From: Streptosporangiaceae bacterium
GTDB lineage: Bacteria; Actinomycetota; Actinomycetes; Streptosporangiales; Streptosporangiaceae
NCBI GenBank assembly: GCA_030041195.1
Contig: JASHOI010000484.1
Span: forward strand, 1 to 24,510
DNA: 24,510 nt
Direction of reading: 5' to 3'
Shown here: in pieces, positions 1-7,466 of the stretch
Numbering within the stretch: position 1 is the stretch's first letter
How the letters are laid out: each line of letters begins with the position of its first letter
Made by a program: the position numbers and the translations under genes
The notes under the pieces: model-generated
Databases searched by the model: none
Told to the model about the DNA's origin: nothing
Seen by the model: the letters and a program-made list of their open reading frames with translations, nothing else

Positions 1-59
1 CGCCGGGCCGGGCCAGGAGGTGGCCGCCGGCCGCCGCCGCGGTGCGCCCCGCCGGTCGG

Positions 60-518
60 TCACGTGGTGCGCCGCTTTCGGCTGCCGGCCACCGAGCCGG
101 CCACGCCGGTCAGCCCGTAGGCCACGGCGCCGTGCCACACCGCGGTGAAGGCGCCGCCGATCATGCCGCTGCTGCCGACCACAACCGACAGCACGAAGAC
201 GACAATCGCCGCCGCGATACCGGGCAGCAGCGCGAACCGCCACGGGTTGGCGCGCGCCCAGCGCATCGCGCGGCCCGCCTGCCCGCGCAGCACCGCGCCG
301 CCCCCGGCCACGGCGAAGAACGCCACGGTGCCCGCTGACAGCGCGGTGGGCACGTCCAGGTGACCGCCGACGAGGTGGAAGACCAAGTCGGCGCCGGTGA
401 CGACGGCGCCAGCGGCGCCGGCCGTCTTCCACGGGGCGCTGGACATGGCGGCGCCGGAGACGCTCAGCTCTTCCCGCCGGGTCAGTCCCGGCTCATCGTT
501 GCGAGTTGGTGCCGACAT
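60..518 (-). CDS. Small integral membrane protein, function unknown
   Basis: A 152-residue protein that I do not recognise. The start at 518 is chosen over one at 551 because GGAGAG lies about 6 nt upstream of the ATG, inside the longer reading. After a polar N-terminus of about 25 residues there are three to four hydrophobic segments, near residues 30-48, 55-70, 88-110 and 113-135. The protein ends in a basic SRKRRTT tail, so it is most likely an inner-membrane protein with cytoplasmic ends. No catalytic motif is visible. The gene is divergent from the protease gene at 786, with 267 bp between them. An AT-rich stretch in that gap (about 553-566) probably holds its promoter. Codon use is typical of the window. 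The existence of the gene is fairly sure; its function is open. Confidence 0.7.
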   Translation of the reverse strand: MSAPTRNDEPGLTRREELSVSGAAMSSAPWKTAGAAGAVVTGADLVFHLVGGHLDVPTALSAGTVAFFAVAGGGAVLRGQAGRAMRWARANPWRFALLPGIAAAIVVFVLSVVVGSSGMIGGAFTAVWHGAVAYGLTGVAGSVAGSRKRRTT

Positions 519-549
519 CTTCTCTCCATCGGTTGCGGGAACATGCCAC

Positions 550-568
550 ACTTAAGATATATCGCTTC
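550..568 (-). promoter_or_regulatory. AT-rich promoter/operator candidate for the small membrane protein gene
   Basis: In a GC-rich surrounding, the minus strand reads CGATATATCTTAAG here. It contains a TATCTT hexamer fitting the actinobacterial TANNNT -10 pattern, about 40 nt upstream of the start at 518. The AAGATATATCG half-site, read on the plus strand, also resembles half of the operators bound by PadR-family repressors, but the second half is not present. I see no convincing -35. Confidence 0.3.
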
Positions 569-785
569 TTGGCTGTACGCTACTAGGCAAGGCCGCGACA
601 CCAGCCAAGGCGGCGGCGACGAGTGAGCCTCACGACAGCGGGGAATCCTCAGTGGGCATTCAGGCAACGCCCAGAACGGCAACGAATACTGTGCGAGGAG
701 ACGTCGGTAGCCAGCCACGCCGACCAACTGCTGGACAGGCGGCAAGCGAAACGTACGCTGGCTTCGGGGCAGGAGAGATGGAGTA

Positions 786-2585
786 ATGCAGGAAGACCAG
801 AGCGGCAGCGAGAGCCAGCAGCCCGAGTACGTCGGGCCGTGGGCGCCGCTTCCCAACGAGCCCGACCCGCCAGCCGAGGCGGGTGGCTCGCCATCGCCTC
901 AACCCGGTCCCGCCCAGCCGGGCGACACCGCCCCGCTGATGGGTTCTCGCAGTTCATCTGATGATCCGGCCGCGCGGCCCGCGCACCATGGCGGCGAGCC
1001 CACGCAGCCGCCCAGCTACGGGCAGCAGGGCGGATACGGCCAGCCGGGTCACGGCGCCCAGGAGGGCGGGGCCACCCAGCCGATCGGGTACGGCCAGGCC
1101 GGGTACGGGCAGCAGCCCGGGTACGGCCAGCAGGGCGGCTACGGCCAGCCCGGATATGGGCAGCAGGGCGGCTACGGGCAGCCCGGCGGTTACGGGCAGC
1201 CCGGCGGGTTCGGCCAGGGCGGCTACGGCGGTTACCGCCCGGGCGGCTACGGACCCCCCTCCGACTACATCGAGCAGCCGCGCCGCGGCCGGGCCAAGGG
1301 CTTCGTCGTCTACCTGGTGGTGGCGGCGCTCGCCGCGGGGATCGGGGCCGCCGCGGTTGCGACGCTCGACCACGGCTCGACGCCGGCCGCGCAGTCCACG
1401 CCGAGCACCGGGAACGGGAACCCGAACTCCGGGAATGGCTTCAACCCGGGCACCTTCAACCCGGGCGGCTCCTCGGGCTCGAACAACTCGGGTTCCGGGG
1501 TGAGCAGCGCCGAGGAGCAGGCGGTCGAAAACGCCGTCGAGCCCGGGGTGGTCGACATCACGAGCAACCTCAACTACGTGGGCGGCGAGGCCGAGGCCAC
1601 CGGCATGGTGATCAGCAGCAACGGCCTGGTGCTGACCAACAACCACGTCATCGACGACACCACCGGGCTGACCGCGACGCTGGTCTCGAACGGTCGCAAG
1701 TACAGCGCCACGTGGCTCGGCTACGACAAGACCGATGACGTGTCGGTGATCAAGCTTCAGGGCGCATCCGGCCTGGCCACGGTCCCGCTCGGCAATTCCT
1801 CGTCGGTGAAGGTCGGCGACGGGGTGGTCGCGATCGGCAACGCCGAGGGCGCGGGCGGCAAGCCGGCCGTGGTCACCGGCTCCATCACCAACTTGGACCA
1901 GACCATCACCGCGAGCGATGACCTCGGCGGCAGCGAGACCCTGCACGACATGCTGCAGACCAGCGCCGACATCGTCGAGGGCGACTCGGGCGGCCCGCTG
2001 TCGACCACGAACGGCAAGGTCATCGGCATGGACACGGCCGCGTCGACCGGCAGCTTCGGCAACCAGAGCACGATCGGCTTCGCGATCCCGATCAACCGGG
2101 CGCTCAGCATCGCCGACCAGATCATCGCCGGCAAGGCCAGCTCGACGATCAAGATCGGCGCCTCCGGGTTCATGGGCGTGCTGGTTCCCTCGGGCAGCGC
2201 GAGTTCCGCGAGCAGCCCGTCCCAGCAGCAGCAGGACCAGGCGCAGAGCGAGGGCAGCAACGGCGGCTTCGGTGGCGGATCGGGCGGCGGCACTAGCAAC
2301 TGCCTGGCCAACGACCAGAACGCCGGCGTGCCGAACACAATCGCACCGGCGAGTTCCGGCACGCTGATCCTCGGCGTGCTCTGCAACACACCGGCGGCGT
2401 CGGCGGACCTGACCGCCGGTGACGTGATCACGGCGGTGGACGGCACGGCGGTGAGCTCGCCGGATTCGCTGACCAACATCCTGAGCGGTTACCGCCCGGG
2501 CACCACGATCACGGTCTCCTGGGAGGACACCTCCGGCGGGCAGCACACCAGCCAGCTGGACCTGATCTCGGCCCCGCCGCAGTAG
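786..2585 (+). CDS. Membrane-anchored HtrA/DegP-type trypsin-like serine protease with PDZ domain
   Basis: A 599-residue extracytoplasmic quality-control or regulated protease. In order: an acidic, Pro-rich N-terminus; a cytoplasmic Gly/Tyr/Gln/Pro repeat region (about 77-156); a basic stop (RRGRAK); one membrane span (about 173-193); a Ser/Gly/Asn-rich linker; a trypsin-fold domain; and a C-terminal PDZ domain. The catalytic triad is complete: His287 (TNNHVID), Asp318 ([10 protein letters not shown]) and Ser401 (GDSGGPL). The PDZ domain is interrupted by a Ser/Gln/Gly-rich insertion of about 55 residues (470-527). The only two cysteines, Cys506 and Cys533, lie in and just after it and could form a disulfide. 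The ATG is supported by a purine-rich GGAGAGATGGAG stretch just upstream. The gene stands alone and ends at a strong hairpin. The architecture matches actinobacterial PepD/HtrA-like proteases, but the substrate is unknown. Confidence 0.93.
   Translation: MQEDQSGSESQQPEYVGPWAPLPNEPDPPAEAGGSPSPQPGPAQPGDTAPLMGSRSSSDDPAARPAHHGGEPTQPPSYGQQGGYGQPGHGAQEGGATQPIGYGQAGYGQQPGYGQQGGYGQPGYGQQGGYGQPGGYGQPGGFGQGGYGGYRPGGYGPPSDYIEQPRRGRAKGFVVYLVVAALAAGIGAAAVATLDHGSTPAAQSTPSTGNGNPNSGNGFNPGTFNPGGSSGSNNSGSGVSSAEEQAVENAVEPGVVDITSNLNYVGGEAEATGMVISSNGLVLTNNHVIDDTTGLTATLVSNGRKYSATWLGYDKTDDVSVIKLQGASGLATVPLGNSSSVKVGDGVVAIGNAEGAGGKPAVVTGSITNLDQTITASDDLGGSETLHDMLQTSADIVEGDSGGPLSTTNGKVIGMDTAASTGSFGNQSTIGFAIPINRALSIADQIIAGKASSTIKIGASGFMGVLVPSGSASSASSPSQQQQDQAQSEGSNGGFGGGSGGGTSNCLANDQNAGVPNTIAPASSGTLILGVLCNTPAASADLTAGDVITAVDGTAVSSPDSLTNILSGYRPGTTITVSWEDTSGGQHTSQLDLISAPPQ
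1014..1255 (+). repeat. In-frame Gly-Tyr-Gly-Gln repeat within the protease gene
   Basis: Tandem degenerate units, mostly coding GYGQ(Q/P)G, with DNA cores such as GGCTACGGGCAG repeated many times. They cover residues about 77-156 of the HtrA-like protease, on the cytoplasmic side of its membrane span. The unit length varies in steps of three bases, so the frame is always kept. It is a coding low-complexity repeat, not a mobile or CRISPR-type repeat. Confidence 0.85.
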
Positions 2586-2599
2586 ACCGGGCTCACAAG

Positions 2600-2650
2600 A
2601 AGATCTAGGAGGCTCGCGCGCAAATGCTGCCGCCCAGTCTCCTAGATCTT
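2600..2650. terminator. Bidirectional hairpin terminator between the protease gene and dapE
   Basis: The arms are 2600-2614 (AAGATCTAGGAGGCT) and 2636-2650 (AGTCTCCTAGATCTT). They pair over 15 bp with one G-U wobble, around a 21-nt loop. The hairpin starts 15 nt after the protease stop and lies about 90 bp past the dapE stop on the other strand. The short A/T runs at the stem ends could serve either direction. Its position between convergent genes fits a shared terminator. Confidence 0.75.
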
Positions 2651-2742
2651 TGAGGGCGCCCGCCGAGGCGTGTGGCGCGACTGCGTTTGTGGCTGGGCAG
2701 GCCGACGTGGCGGACGAGGCTACTGTGGCTGGCGGGCGGGGG

Positions 2743-3801
2743 TTAGGCGCCGAGCCAGGCTAGCAGCTTGGACTCGCAGTCGATGATCGCGGCCACGTCG
2801 ACGTGCTCGTCGGCGCGGTGGGCAAGCTGGGGGTCGCCCGGGCCGTAGTTGACAGCGGCGATGCCGAGCGACGCGAACCTGGCCACGTCGGTCCAGCCGA
2901 GCTTGGCCCGCGGCGTGCCGCCGATCGCGGCCGCGAACGACGCGGCCGCCGGCTCGGCCAGACCGGGCCGGGCGCCGCCGGCCACGTCGGTCACCCGCAC
3001 CTCGAAGCCGGCGAACAGCTCCCGCACGTGGTCCGCGGCCTGGTCGGCCGAGCGATCGGGCGCGAACCGGAAGTTCACCGTGACCACGCACTCGTCCGGG
3101 ATCACGTTGCCGGCCACCCCGCCGGTGATGAACACGGCGTTGAGGCCCTCGTGGTAGGCCAGCCCGTCCACCTCGGGCTCGGCGGGCCGGTAGGCGCGCA
3201 GGATGTCGACGATCCGGCCCGCCTCGTGGATCGCGTTCACGCCCATCCAGGACCGGGCGCTGTGCGCCCGCCGACCGGTGGCCACGACCTCGGCCCGCAG
3301 CGTGCCCTGGCAGCCGCCCTCGACCAGGCCGCCGGTCGGTTCCATCAGCACGGCCAGGTCGCCGGCCAGCAGGTCCGGGCTGTTCCGGCTGATCCGCAGC
3401 AGGCCGTTGTGCTCGGCCTCGATTTCCTCGCAGTCGTAGAAGACGTACGTCACGTCCCGGTTCGGCTCGGGAAGCAGCGCGGCGAGGCGAAGCTGCACCG
3501 CCACACCGGACTTCATGTCACTGGAGCCACAGCCGTAGATCACGCCGCGTTCCAGGCGGGAAGGAAGATTGGCCGCTACCGGCACGGTATCGATGTGCCC
3601 GGCAAGAACCACGCGCTGATCCCGGCCGAGGCCGGTGCGAGCGACGACCGCGTTGCCGTCGCGTTGCACATTCAGGTGCGGCAGAGCCCGGAGCGCGGCC
3701 TCGACGGCGTCGGCCAGCGGTTTCTCGGCGCCGCTGACCGATTCGGCGTCGACGAGCTGCCTGGTGAGGTCCGGCGCGGTGAGGGAAAGATCGAGATCCA
3801 C
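2743..3801 (-). CDS. dapE: Succinyl-diaminopimelate desuccinylase (M20 family)
   Basis: A 352-residue cytoplasmic dinuclear zinc hydrolase of the Gram-positive DapE type. It converts N-succinyl-LL-2,6-diaminopimelate to LL-diaminopimelate and succinate, in the pathway to lysine and peptidoglycan diaminopimelate. Visible motifs are GHIDTVP (His69 and Asp71), [10 protein letters not shown] (bridging Asp95), CEE (catalytic Glu125 and metal-ligand Glu126), a Glu in LMEPT (154) and a C-terminal metal His in AHRADEHV (328). The middle part (about 175-285) is the dimerisation domain. The GTG start at 3801 has no Shine-Dalgarno but is preceded by TAGGCT and 6 nt, as in leaderless actinobacterial mRNAs. 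The gene is divergent from arcA, only 23 bp away. A related M20 amidohydrolase is the alternative, but length and motifs fit DapE well. Confidence 0.9.
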   Translation of the reverse strand: MDLDLSLTAPDLTRQLVDAESVSGAEKPLADAVEAALRALPHLNVQRDGNAVVARTGLGRDQRVVLAGHIDTVPVAANLPSRLERGVIYGCGSSDMKSGVAVQLRLAALLPEPNRDVTYVFYDCEEIEAEHNGLLRISRNSPDLLAGDLAVLMEPTGGLVEGGCQGTLRAEVVATGRRAHSARSWMGVNAIHEAGRIVDILRAYRPAEPEVDGLAYHEGLNAVFITGGVAGNVIPDECVVTVNFRFAPDRSADQAADHVRELFAGFEVRVTDVAGGARPGLAEPAAASFAAAIGGTPRAKLGWTDVARFASLGIAAVNYGPGDPQLAHRADEHVDVAAIIDCESKLLAWLGA

Positions 3802-3824
3802 AGCGGCAGCCTAGTCTGGGAGCC
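3802..3824. promoter_or_regulatory. Divergent promoter with overlapping -10 elements for dapE and arcA
   Basis: The whole gap between the two start codons is 23 bp. On the plus strand TAGTCT (3812-3817) lies 7 nt before the arcA ATG. On the minus strand TAGGCT (3808-3813) lies 6 nt before the dapE GTG. Both fit TANNNT and share the central TA in AGCCTAGTCT. Transcription from either would begin at or next to the start codon. The -35 regions would lie inside the opposite gene. GGGAG just before the arcA ATG could act as a close Shine-Dalgarno if the transcript is a little longer. Confidence 0.6.
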
Positions 3825-5042
3825 ATGTTCCACGTGGACTCCGAGGTCGGCCGGCTGCGCCAGGTCATCCTGCACCGGCCGGAACTCGAGCTCAAGCGGC
3901 TGACCCCGGACAACGCCGCCGACCTGCTGTTCGACGACGTGCTGTGGGTGGCCGAGGCGCAGGCCGAGCACGACGCGTTCGCCAGCGTGCTGCGCGGGCA
4001 CGAGGTCGTGGTGCACTACTACACCGAGCTGTTCGCGCAGACCCTGGAGATCCCCGAGGCCCGTGACTACGTGCTGGACCGGATCTTCGACCCGCGGCTG
4101 CACGGGCCGCTGGCGGCGGACGCGCTGCGCGAGGCGGTGGCCGGGCTCGGGGCCGCGAACCTGGCGCGGTTCCTGATCGGCGGCATCACCAAGCGGGAGA
4201 TCAGGGAGTTCGGCCCGGAGCCGAAGAGCATCGCGTTCCACTCGCTGGATCCGGACGAGTTCGTGCTGTCCCCGCTGCCGAATCTGCTCTACCAGCGTGA
4301 CACGTCCAGCTGGATTTACGGCGGGGTCTCGGTGAACGCCATGCGGCGGCGGGCGCGGATGCGGGAGACCGTCTCGGACGAGGCCATCTACCGGTGGCAC
4401 CCGATGTTCGCGGCCGGCGGGTTCGAGATCTGGCTGCACGGCGAGGACGCCGCGCCGGCCACGATCGAGGGCGGCGACATCCTGGTGCTCGGCGACGGCG
4501 CCGTCCTGGTGGGGATGAGCGAGCGCACCCAGCCGCAGGCCGTGGAGATGCTGGCTGACCGGTTGTTCACGTCGCGGGCTGCCGACCGGCTGGTCGCGAT
4601 CGACATGCCGAAGTCGCGAGCGTTCATGCACCTCGACACCGTGCTGACCATGGCCGACTACGGGGTGTTCGTGAAGTACGCCGGCCTGGGGATGCTGCCG
4701 TCGTACACGATCGAGCCCGGCAGCGGGCCGCGGGAGCTGAAGGTCACCGACCACCCGCCGGAGGAGATGCACGCCGCGATCGCCGCCGCGCTGGGCCTCG
4801 GCAGCATCCGGGTGCTGACCGCCACCCAGGACGTGCACTCGGCGCAGCGCGAGCAGTGGGACGACGGCTGCAACGTGCTCGCGGTCTCCCCCGGCGTGGT
4901 GGTGGCGTACGACCGGAACGTCACCACCAACGCGTTCCTGCGCGACAACGGCATCGAGGTGATCGCGATCAGGGGCAGCGAGCTCGGCCGCGGCCGCGGC
5001 GGGCCGCGGTGCATGACCTGCCCGCTGGAGCGCGACGCCTGA
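3825..5042 (+). CDS. arcA: Arginine deiminase
   Basis: A 405-residue cytoplasmic enzyme that hydrolyses L-arginine to L-citrulline and ammonia, the first step of the arginine deiminase pathway. The length equals the family norm. Conserved landmarks are the N-terminal substrate-loop region, NLLYQRD (Arg and Asp for substrate binding), the WHPMF/EGGD segment, HLDT with His269 and Asp271, and the C-terminal GGPRCMTCP with the catalytic nucleophile Cys396. All key residues are present, so it should be active. The usual partners arcB (ornithine carbamoyltransferase), arcC (carbamate kinase) and arcD (antiporter) are not in the window, so this is an orphan arcA. The ATG at 3825 lies 7 nt after a TAGTCT -10 candidate and just after GGGAG. 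It converges on the receiver-deacetylase gene at 5080. Confidence 0.94.
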   Translation: MFHVDSEVGRLRQVILHRPELELKRLTPDNAADLLFDDVLWVAEAQAEHDAFASVLRGHEVVVHYYTELFAQTLEIPEARDYVLDRIFDPRLHGPLAADALREAVAGLGAANLARFLIGGITKREIREFGPEPKSIAFHSLDPDEFVLSPLPNLLYQRDTSSWIYGGVSVNAMRRRARMRETVSDEAIYRWHPMFAAGGFEIWLHGEDAAPATIEGGDILVLGDGAVLVGMSERTQPQAVEMLADRLFTSRAADRLVAIDMPKSRAFMHLDTVLTMADYGVFVKYAGLGMLPSYTIEPGSGPRELKVTDHPPEEMHAAIAAALGLGSIRVLTATQDVHSAQREQWDDGCNVLAVSPGVVVAYDRNVTTNAFLRDNGIEVIAIRGSELGRGRGGPRCMTCPLERDA

Positions 5043-5054
5043 TCGCCGGCCGGG

Positions 5055-5072
5055 GGCGCCGGCCGGGGCGCC
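5055..5072. terminator. GC-rich hairpin between arcA and the receiver-deacetylase gene
   Basis: GGCGCC (5055-5060), a 6-nt loop and GGCGCC (5067-5072) lie in a gap of only 37 bp between convergent genes. Direct repeats of CGCCGGCCGGGG flank them. There is no U-tract, so a terminator role is suggested only by position. Confidence 0.35.
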
Positions 5073-5079
5073 GCGCGGG

Positions 5080-6132
5080 TCAGTGCGAGACCGCGCGGTC
5101 GCGGCTGCCCGCGGTGATGTCCGCGCGGTCGCGGATGACCTCGAACGCCTCGGCGTACCGGCCCTCGGCAAAGCGGGACCAGGACCGCGCGATCGACTGG
5201 ATCAGGTCGGGCTCCAGGTAGGTCCGCACCTCGACCTGGGAGCTGAACGAGGCGATCGCCTCGAGCTTGCGGTCGAGCTGCCGGTCGATGCTGACGAAGC
5301 GGGTGGGCCGGAAGTCGACGGTGGCCGACGGCGACTGGTAGCAGTACACCCGGCCGATGTCCTGCGCGGCGACCAGCACCGCGCTGTGCGTGTTGCGGTG
5401 GTCCTGGTGCACGTCGTGGATCGAGTGGGTGTAGATCGTGGTCGGGGCCACCGCGTCGATCACCCGGCCGATCACGCTGATCGTGGGGTCGCCCTCGCCG
5501 ATGCCGGTGTCCTCGAGGTCCTCCAGGTAGAGCTCGGCGGACAGGATCCTGGCCGCGGCGTAGGACTCGGCCACCCGCCGCTCCGCCTCGCCGCCGCGGG
5601 ACCCGCGGCACAGGGTCAGGATCGCGATCTCGTGCCCGAGATCGCCGTGCACGGCCAGCGCGCCGCCGGCGCCGATCTCCACGTCGTCGGGGTGCGCGCC
5701 GATCGCGAGCACCACCTGGCGGGAGGCGAGCCGCGCCGCCCGCCCCTTGGCCACCAGGGTGGCGACGGTGCCGACCAGCCGGTCCGGCGGCAGCGGCTTC
5801 TGCAGGAACTCGTCGGCGCGGCTGCGCAGCGCGGTGACCACGTTGCTGACCGTGGCGTGCGCGGTGACCACGGCGACCGGCAGGTCCGGAGCCACCTGGC
5901 GCACCGACTCCAGCAGCTCCAGGCCGGTCATGCCGGGCATCTCCACGTCGGTCAGCACCAGGTCCCACGGCTCGCGGGCCCGGCGCAGCGCCTCAGCGGG
6001 GTCGGTGACGTGGACGACCTCGAAGCCGCCGCGCCGCTGCAGCACCTCGAGCACGAAGAACGCGTGGTCCGGATCGTCCTCGACCATCAGGATCCGCCCT
6101 GCGGGAGGGCCCGGCTGATCGGTGCCGCTCAT
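5080..6132 (-). CDS. Response regulator with PIG-L/LmbE-type deacetylase output domain
   Basis: A 350-residue fusion. Residues about 12-130 form a CheY-like receiver: acidic pair Glu18/Asp19, phospho-acceptor Asp62 (LVLTDVEMPG), Thr90 and Lys112 (FLQKP). A short Arg/Ala-rich linker leads to a PIG-L/LmbE domain (about 138-310) with the zinc motif AHPDD (146-150; ligands His147 and Asp150) and HQDHRNTH (242-249; His245). That family removes acetyl groups from N-acetylglucosamine-type amino sugars, as in mycothiol, glycolipid and antibiotic pathways. There is no DNA-binding domain. The gene overlaps the upstream PAS kinase by 4 bp (ATGA), which argues for coupled translation and a phosphorelay controlling deacetylation. 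Receiver and deacetylase both look intact. The substrate is unknown, and that phosphorylation switches the enzyme is inference. Confidence 0.88.
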   Translation of the reverse strand: MSGTDQPGPPAGRILMVEDDPDHAFFVLEVLQRRGGFEVVHVTDPAEALRRAREPWDLVLTDVEMPGMTGLELLESVRQVAPDLPVAVVTAHATVSNVVTALRSRADEFLQKPLPPDRLVGTVATLVAKGRAARLASRQVVLAIGAHPDDVEIGAGGALAVHGDLGHEIAILTLCRGSRGGEAERRVAESYAAARILSAELYLEDLEDTGIGEGDPTISVIGRVIDAVAPTTIYTHSIHDVHQDHRNTHSAVLVAAQDIGRVYCYQSPSATVDFRPTRFVSIDRQLDRKLEAIASFSSQVEVRTYLEPDLIQSIARSWSRFAEGRYAEAFEVIRDRADITAGSRDRAVSH

Positions 6133-7364
6133 CGCGCCATCGGCAGGTAGACGCGGAACGTGGTGCCGCGGCCCTCAACGCTGTCGACCTCGACCCGGCC
6201 GCCGTGCTGCTCGGCAACGGCCTTGACCACCGACAGGCCGAGACCGGTCCCCGGCAGGCTGGCCGCCTTCGCGTTCGAGGCCCGGGCGAACCGGTCGAAG
6301 ACCGCGCCGAGCTCGGTGGTCGGGATGCCGATGCCGGAGTCCTCGACCTCAACTCGCCAGGCGCGGTCGTCGTGCGTGGCCGTGATCCGGATCAGCCCGT
6401 CCCGCTGCCGCCCGGTCCGGGCCTTCCTGGCGGTGAACTTCACGGCGTTGGACAGCAGGTTCTCGAACACCTGGTGCAGCCGCTCCTGGTCGGCCGGCAG
6501 CGGCGGCCCGTCGTCGGCCGAGACCTCGATGCGAACGCCCTCCTTGGCCGCGTCCGGCTCCTTCGACCTGGCCACGTCCGCGACGAGTTCGGGCACCGAG
6601 ACCGGACCGATGTCGAGCGGCAGGCCGCCCGCCTCGATCCTGGTGACCAGCAGCAGGTCGCCGACGACGCGCAGCAGGCGGCGGGCGTTGCGCTCGATGA
6701 TGCCCACCGACTCCGCCGTCGGCCGGCTGAGCTCGGAGTCGCTGTCCTTGATCAGCTCGCAGAAGGAGATGATCGAGGCCAGCGGCGCGCTGAGCTCGTG
6801 CGAAGCCGTGGCCAGGAACTGCCTGCGGCTCTCATCGAGCTCCAGCAGCCTGGTGTTCTGCTCCACCAGCCGCTGCTGGGCCAGCTCGGCCAGCTCGCGC
6901 GCGGCCAGCTCGGCGGTGCGGGTGCGCTGCTCGGCGGCGAGCTGCCGCTCCCGCTCGGCTTCGGCGCGCTTGCGGTCGGAGATGTTCGTGATCGCGGCCA
7001 GGTAGCCCACCGGCTCACCGTTCGGGCCGGGCAGCGGCATCGCGGCCACGTGCACCCAGATCTCCCCGCCGTCGGCCGGGCGCAGGCGGCAGTCGGTGCG
7101 CAGCTCGCCCCCGTGCTCGGCGGCGCGCAGCCATTCCTCGGTGACCCGGTCGACGTCGTCGGGGTGCAGCGAGTCCGACCAGCCCGCCCCCAGGGCCTCG
7201 GCGGGCGTGGTCCCGGTCAGCGCGCACCACCGGTCGTTGGCGTACACGCACTGGCCGTCGGCGTCGGTCTGCACGATCCCGACCGGGGCGATCTGCGCGA
7301 GCAGCCGGACGACTTCCGCGGCAGCCGGGTGACCGGCAGCATGCCTAACCCGAGAAGCCGCCAT
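6129..7364 (-). CDS. Cytosolic PAS-domain sensor histidine kinase
   Basis: A 411-residue kinase without a membrane span. In order: a PAS domain (about 18-130, with a PAC-like SLHPDD/ITNISDRK end), a charged coiled-coil linker (131-180), a HisKA domain with phospho-acceptor His189 (ATASHELSAPL), and an ATPase domain with N box (NLLSNAVKFT, Asn306), G1 box (DSGIGIP, Asp342), F box (FDRFARA) and G2 box (GTGLGLS, 372-378). The H box reads SHELSAPL where many kinases have SHELRTPL. The PAS domain suggests sensing of a soluble ligand, redox or gas signal. It is the obvious partner of the receiver-deacetylase that overlaps its 3' end. The ATG at 7364 follows a G-rich stretch (GGGCGGGGG) that may serve as ribosome binding site. 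The LysR gene lies 102 bp upstream on the same strand and could be co-transcribed. Confidence 0.9.
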   Translation of the reverse strand: MAASRVRHAAGHPAAAEVVRLLAQIAPVGIVQTDADGQCVYANDRWCALTGTTPAEALGAGWSDSLHPDDVDRVTEEWLRAAEHGGELRTDCRLRPADGGEIWVHVAAMPLPGPNGEPVGYLAAITNISDRKRAEAERERQLAAEQRTRTAELAARELAELAQQRLVEQNTRLLELDESRRQFLATASHELSAPLASIISFCELIKDSDSELSRPTAESVGIIERNARRLLRVVGDLLLVTRIEAGGLPLDIGPVSVPELVADVARSKEPDAAKEGVRIEVSADDGPPLPADQERLHQVFENLLSNAVKFTARKARTGRQRDGLIRITATHDDRAWRVEVEDSGIGIPTTELGAVFDRFARASNAKAASLPGTGLGLSVVKAVAEQHGGRVEVDSVEGRGTTFRVYLPMAR

Positions 7365-7466
7365 GACCCCCGCCCTGACATATGGCCGTTGCAGCCGGGC
7401 ACCAGCTGGTTACGCTCGGTTTCTACCCGTGCCGGGTGCGGCCGAACCAGGCCGAACCAGGCGCCG

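Noticed and set aside
1..59. Possible gene end at the left edge
   Set aside because: A GC-rich stretch without a frame or motif that can be judged from so few bases.
1014..1255. Short tandem repeats as a CRISPR-like array
   Set aside because: Units are contiguous without spacers, vary in steps of three bases and translate into GYGQ repeats inside an intact gene.
954..2546. 530-codon open frame antisense to the protease gene
   Set aside because: It is composed of Arg/Ala/Gly/His-rich text with no motif, and lies opposite a gene with a full catalytic triad. Long antisense frames are expected at this GC content.
3672..5171. 499-codon frame antisense to arcA
   Set aside because: No recognisable domain, and it opposes a textbook arginine deiminase.
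5080..6132. Receiver-PIG-L fusion as a frameshift or sequencing artefact
   Set aside because: The frame is continuous through a normal linker, both domains are complete, and no ribosome site or start-like boundary is seen between them.
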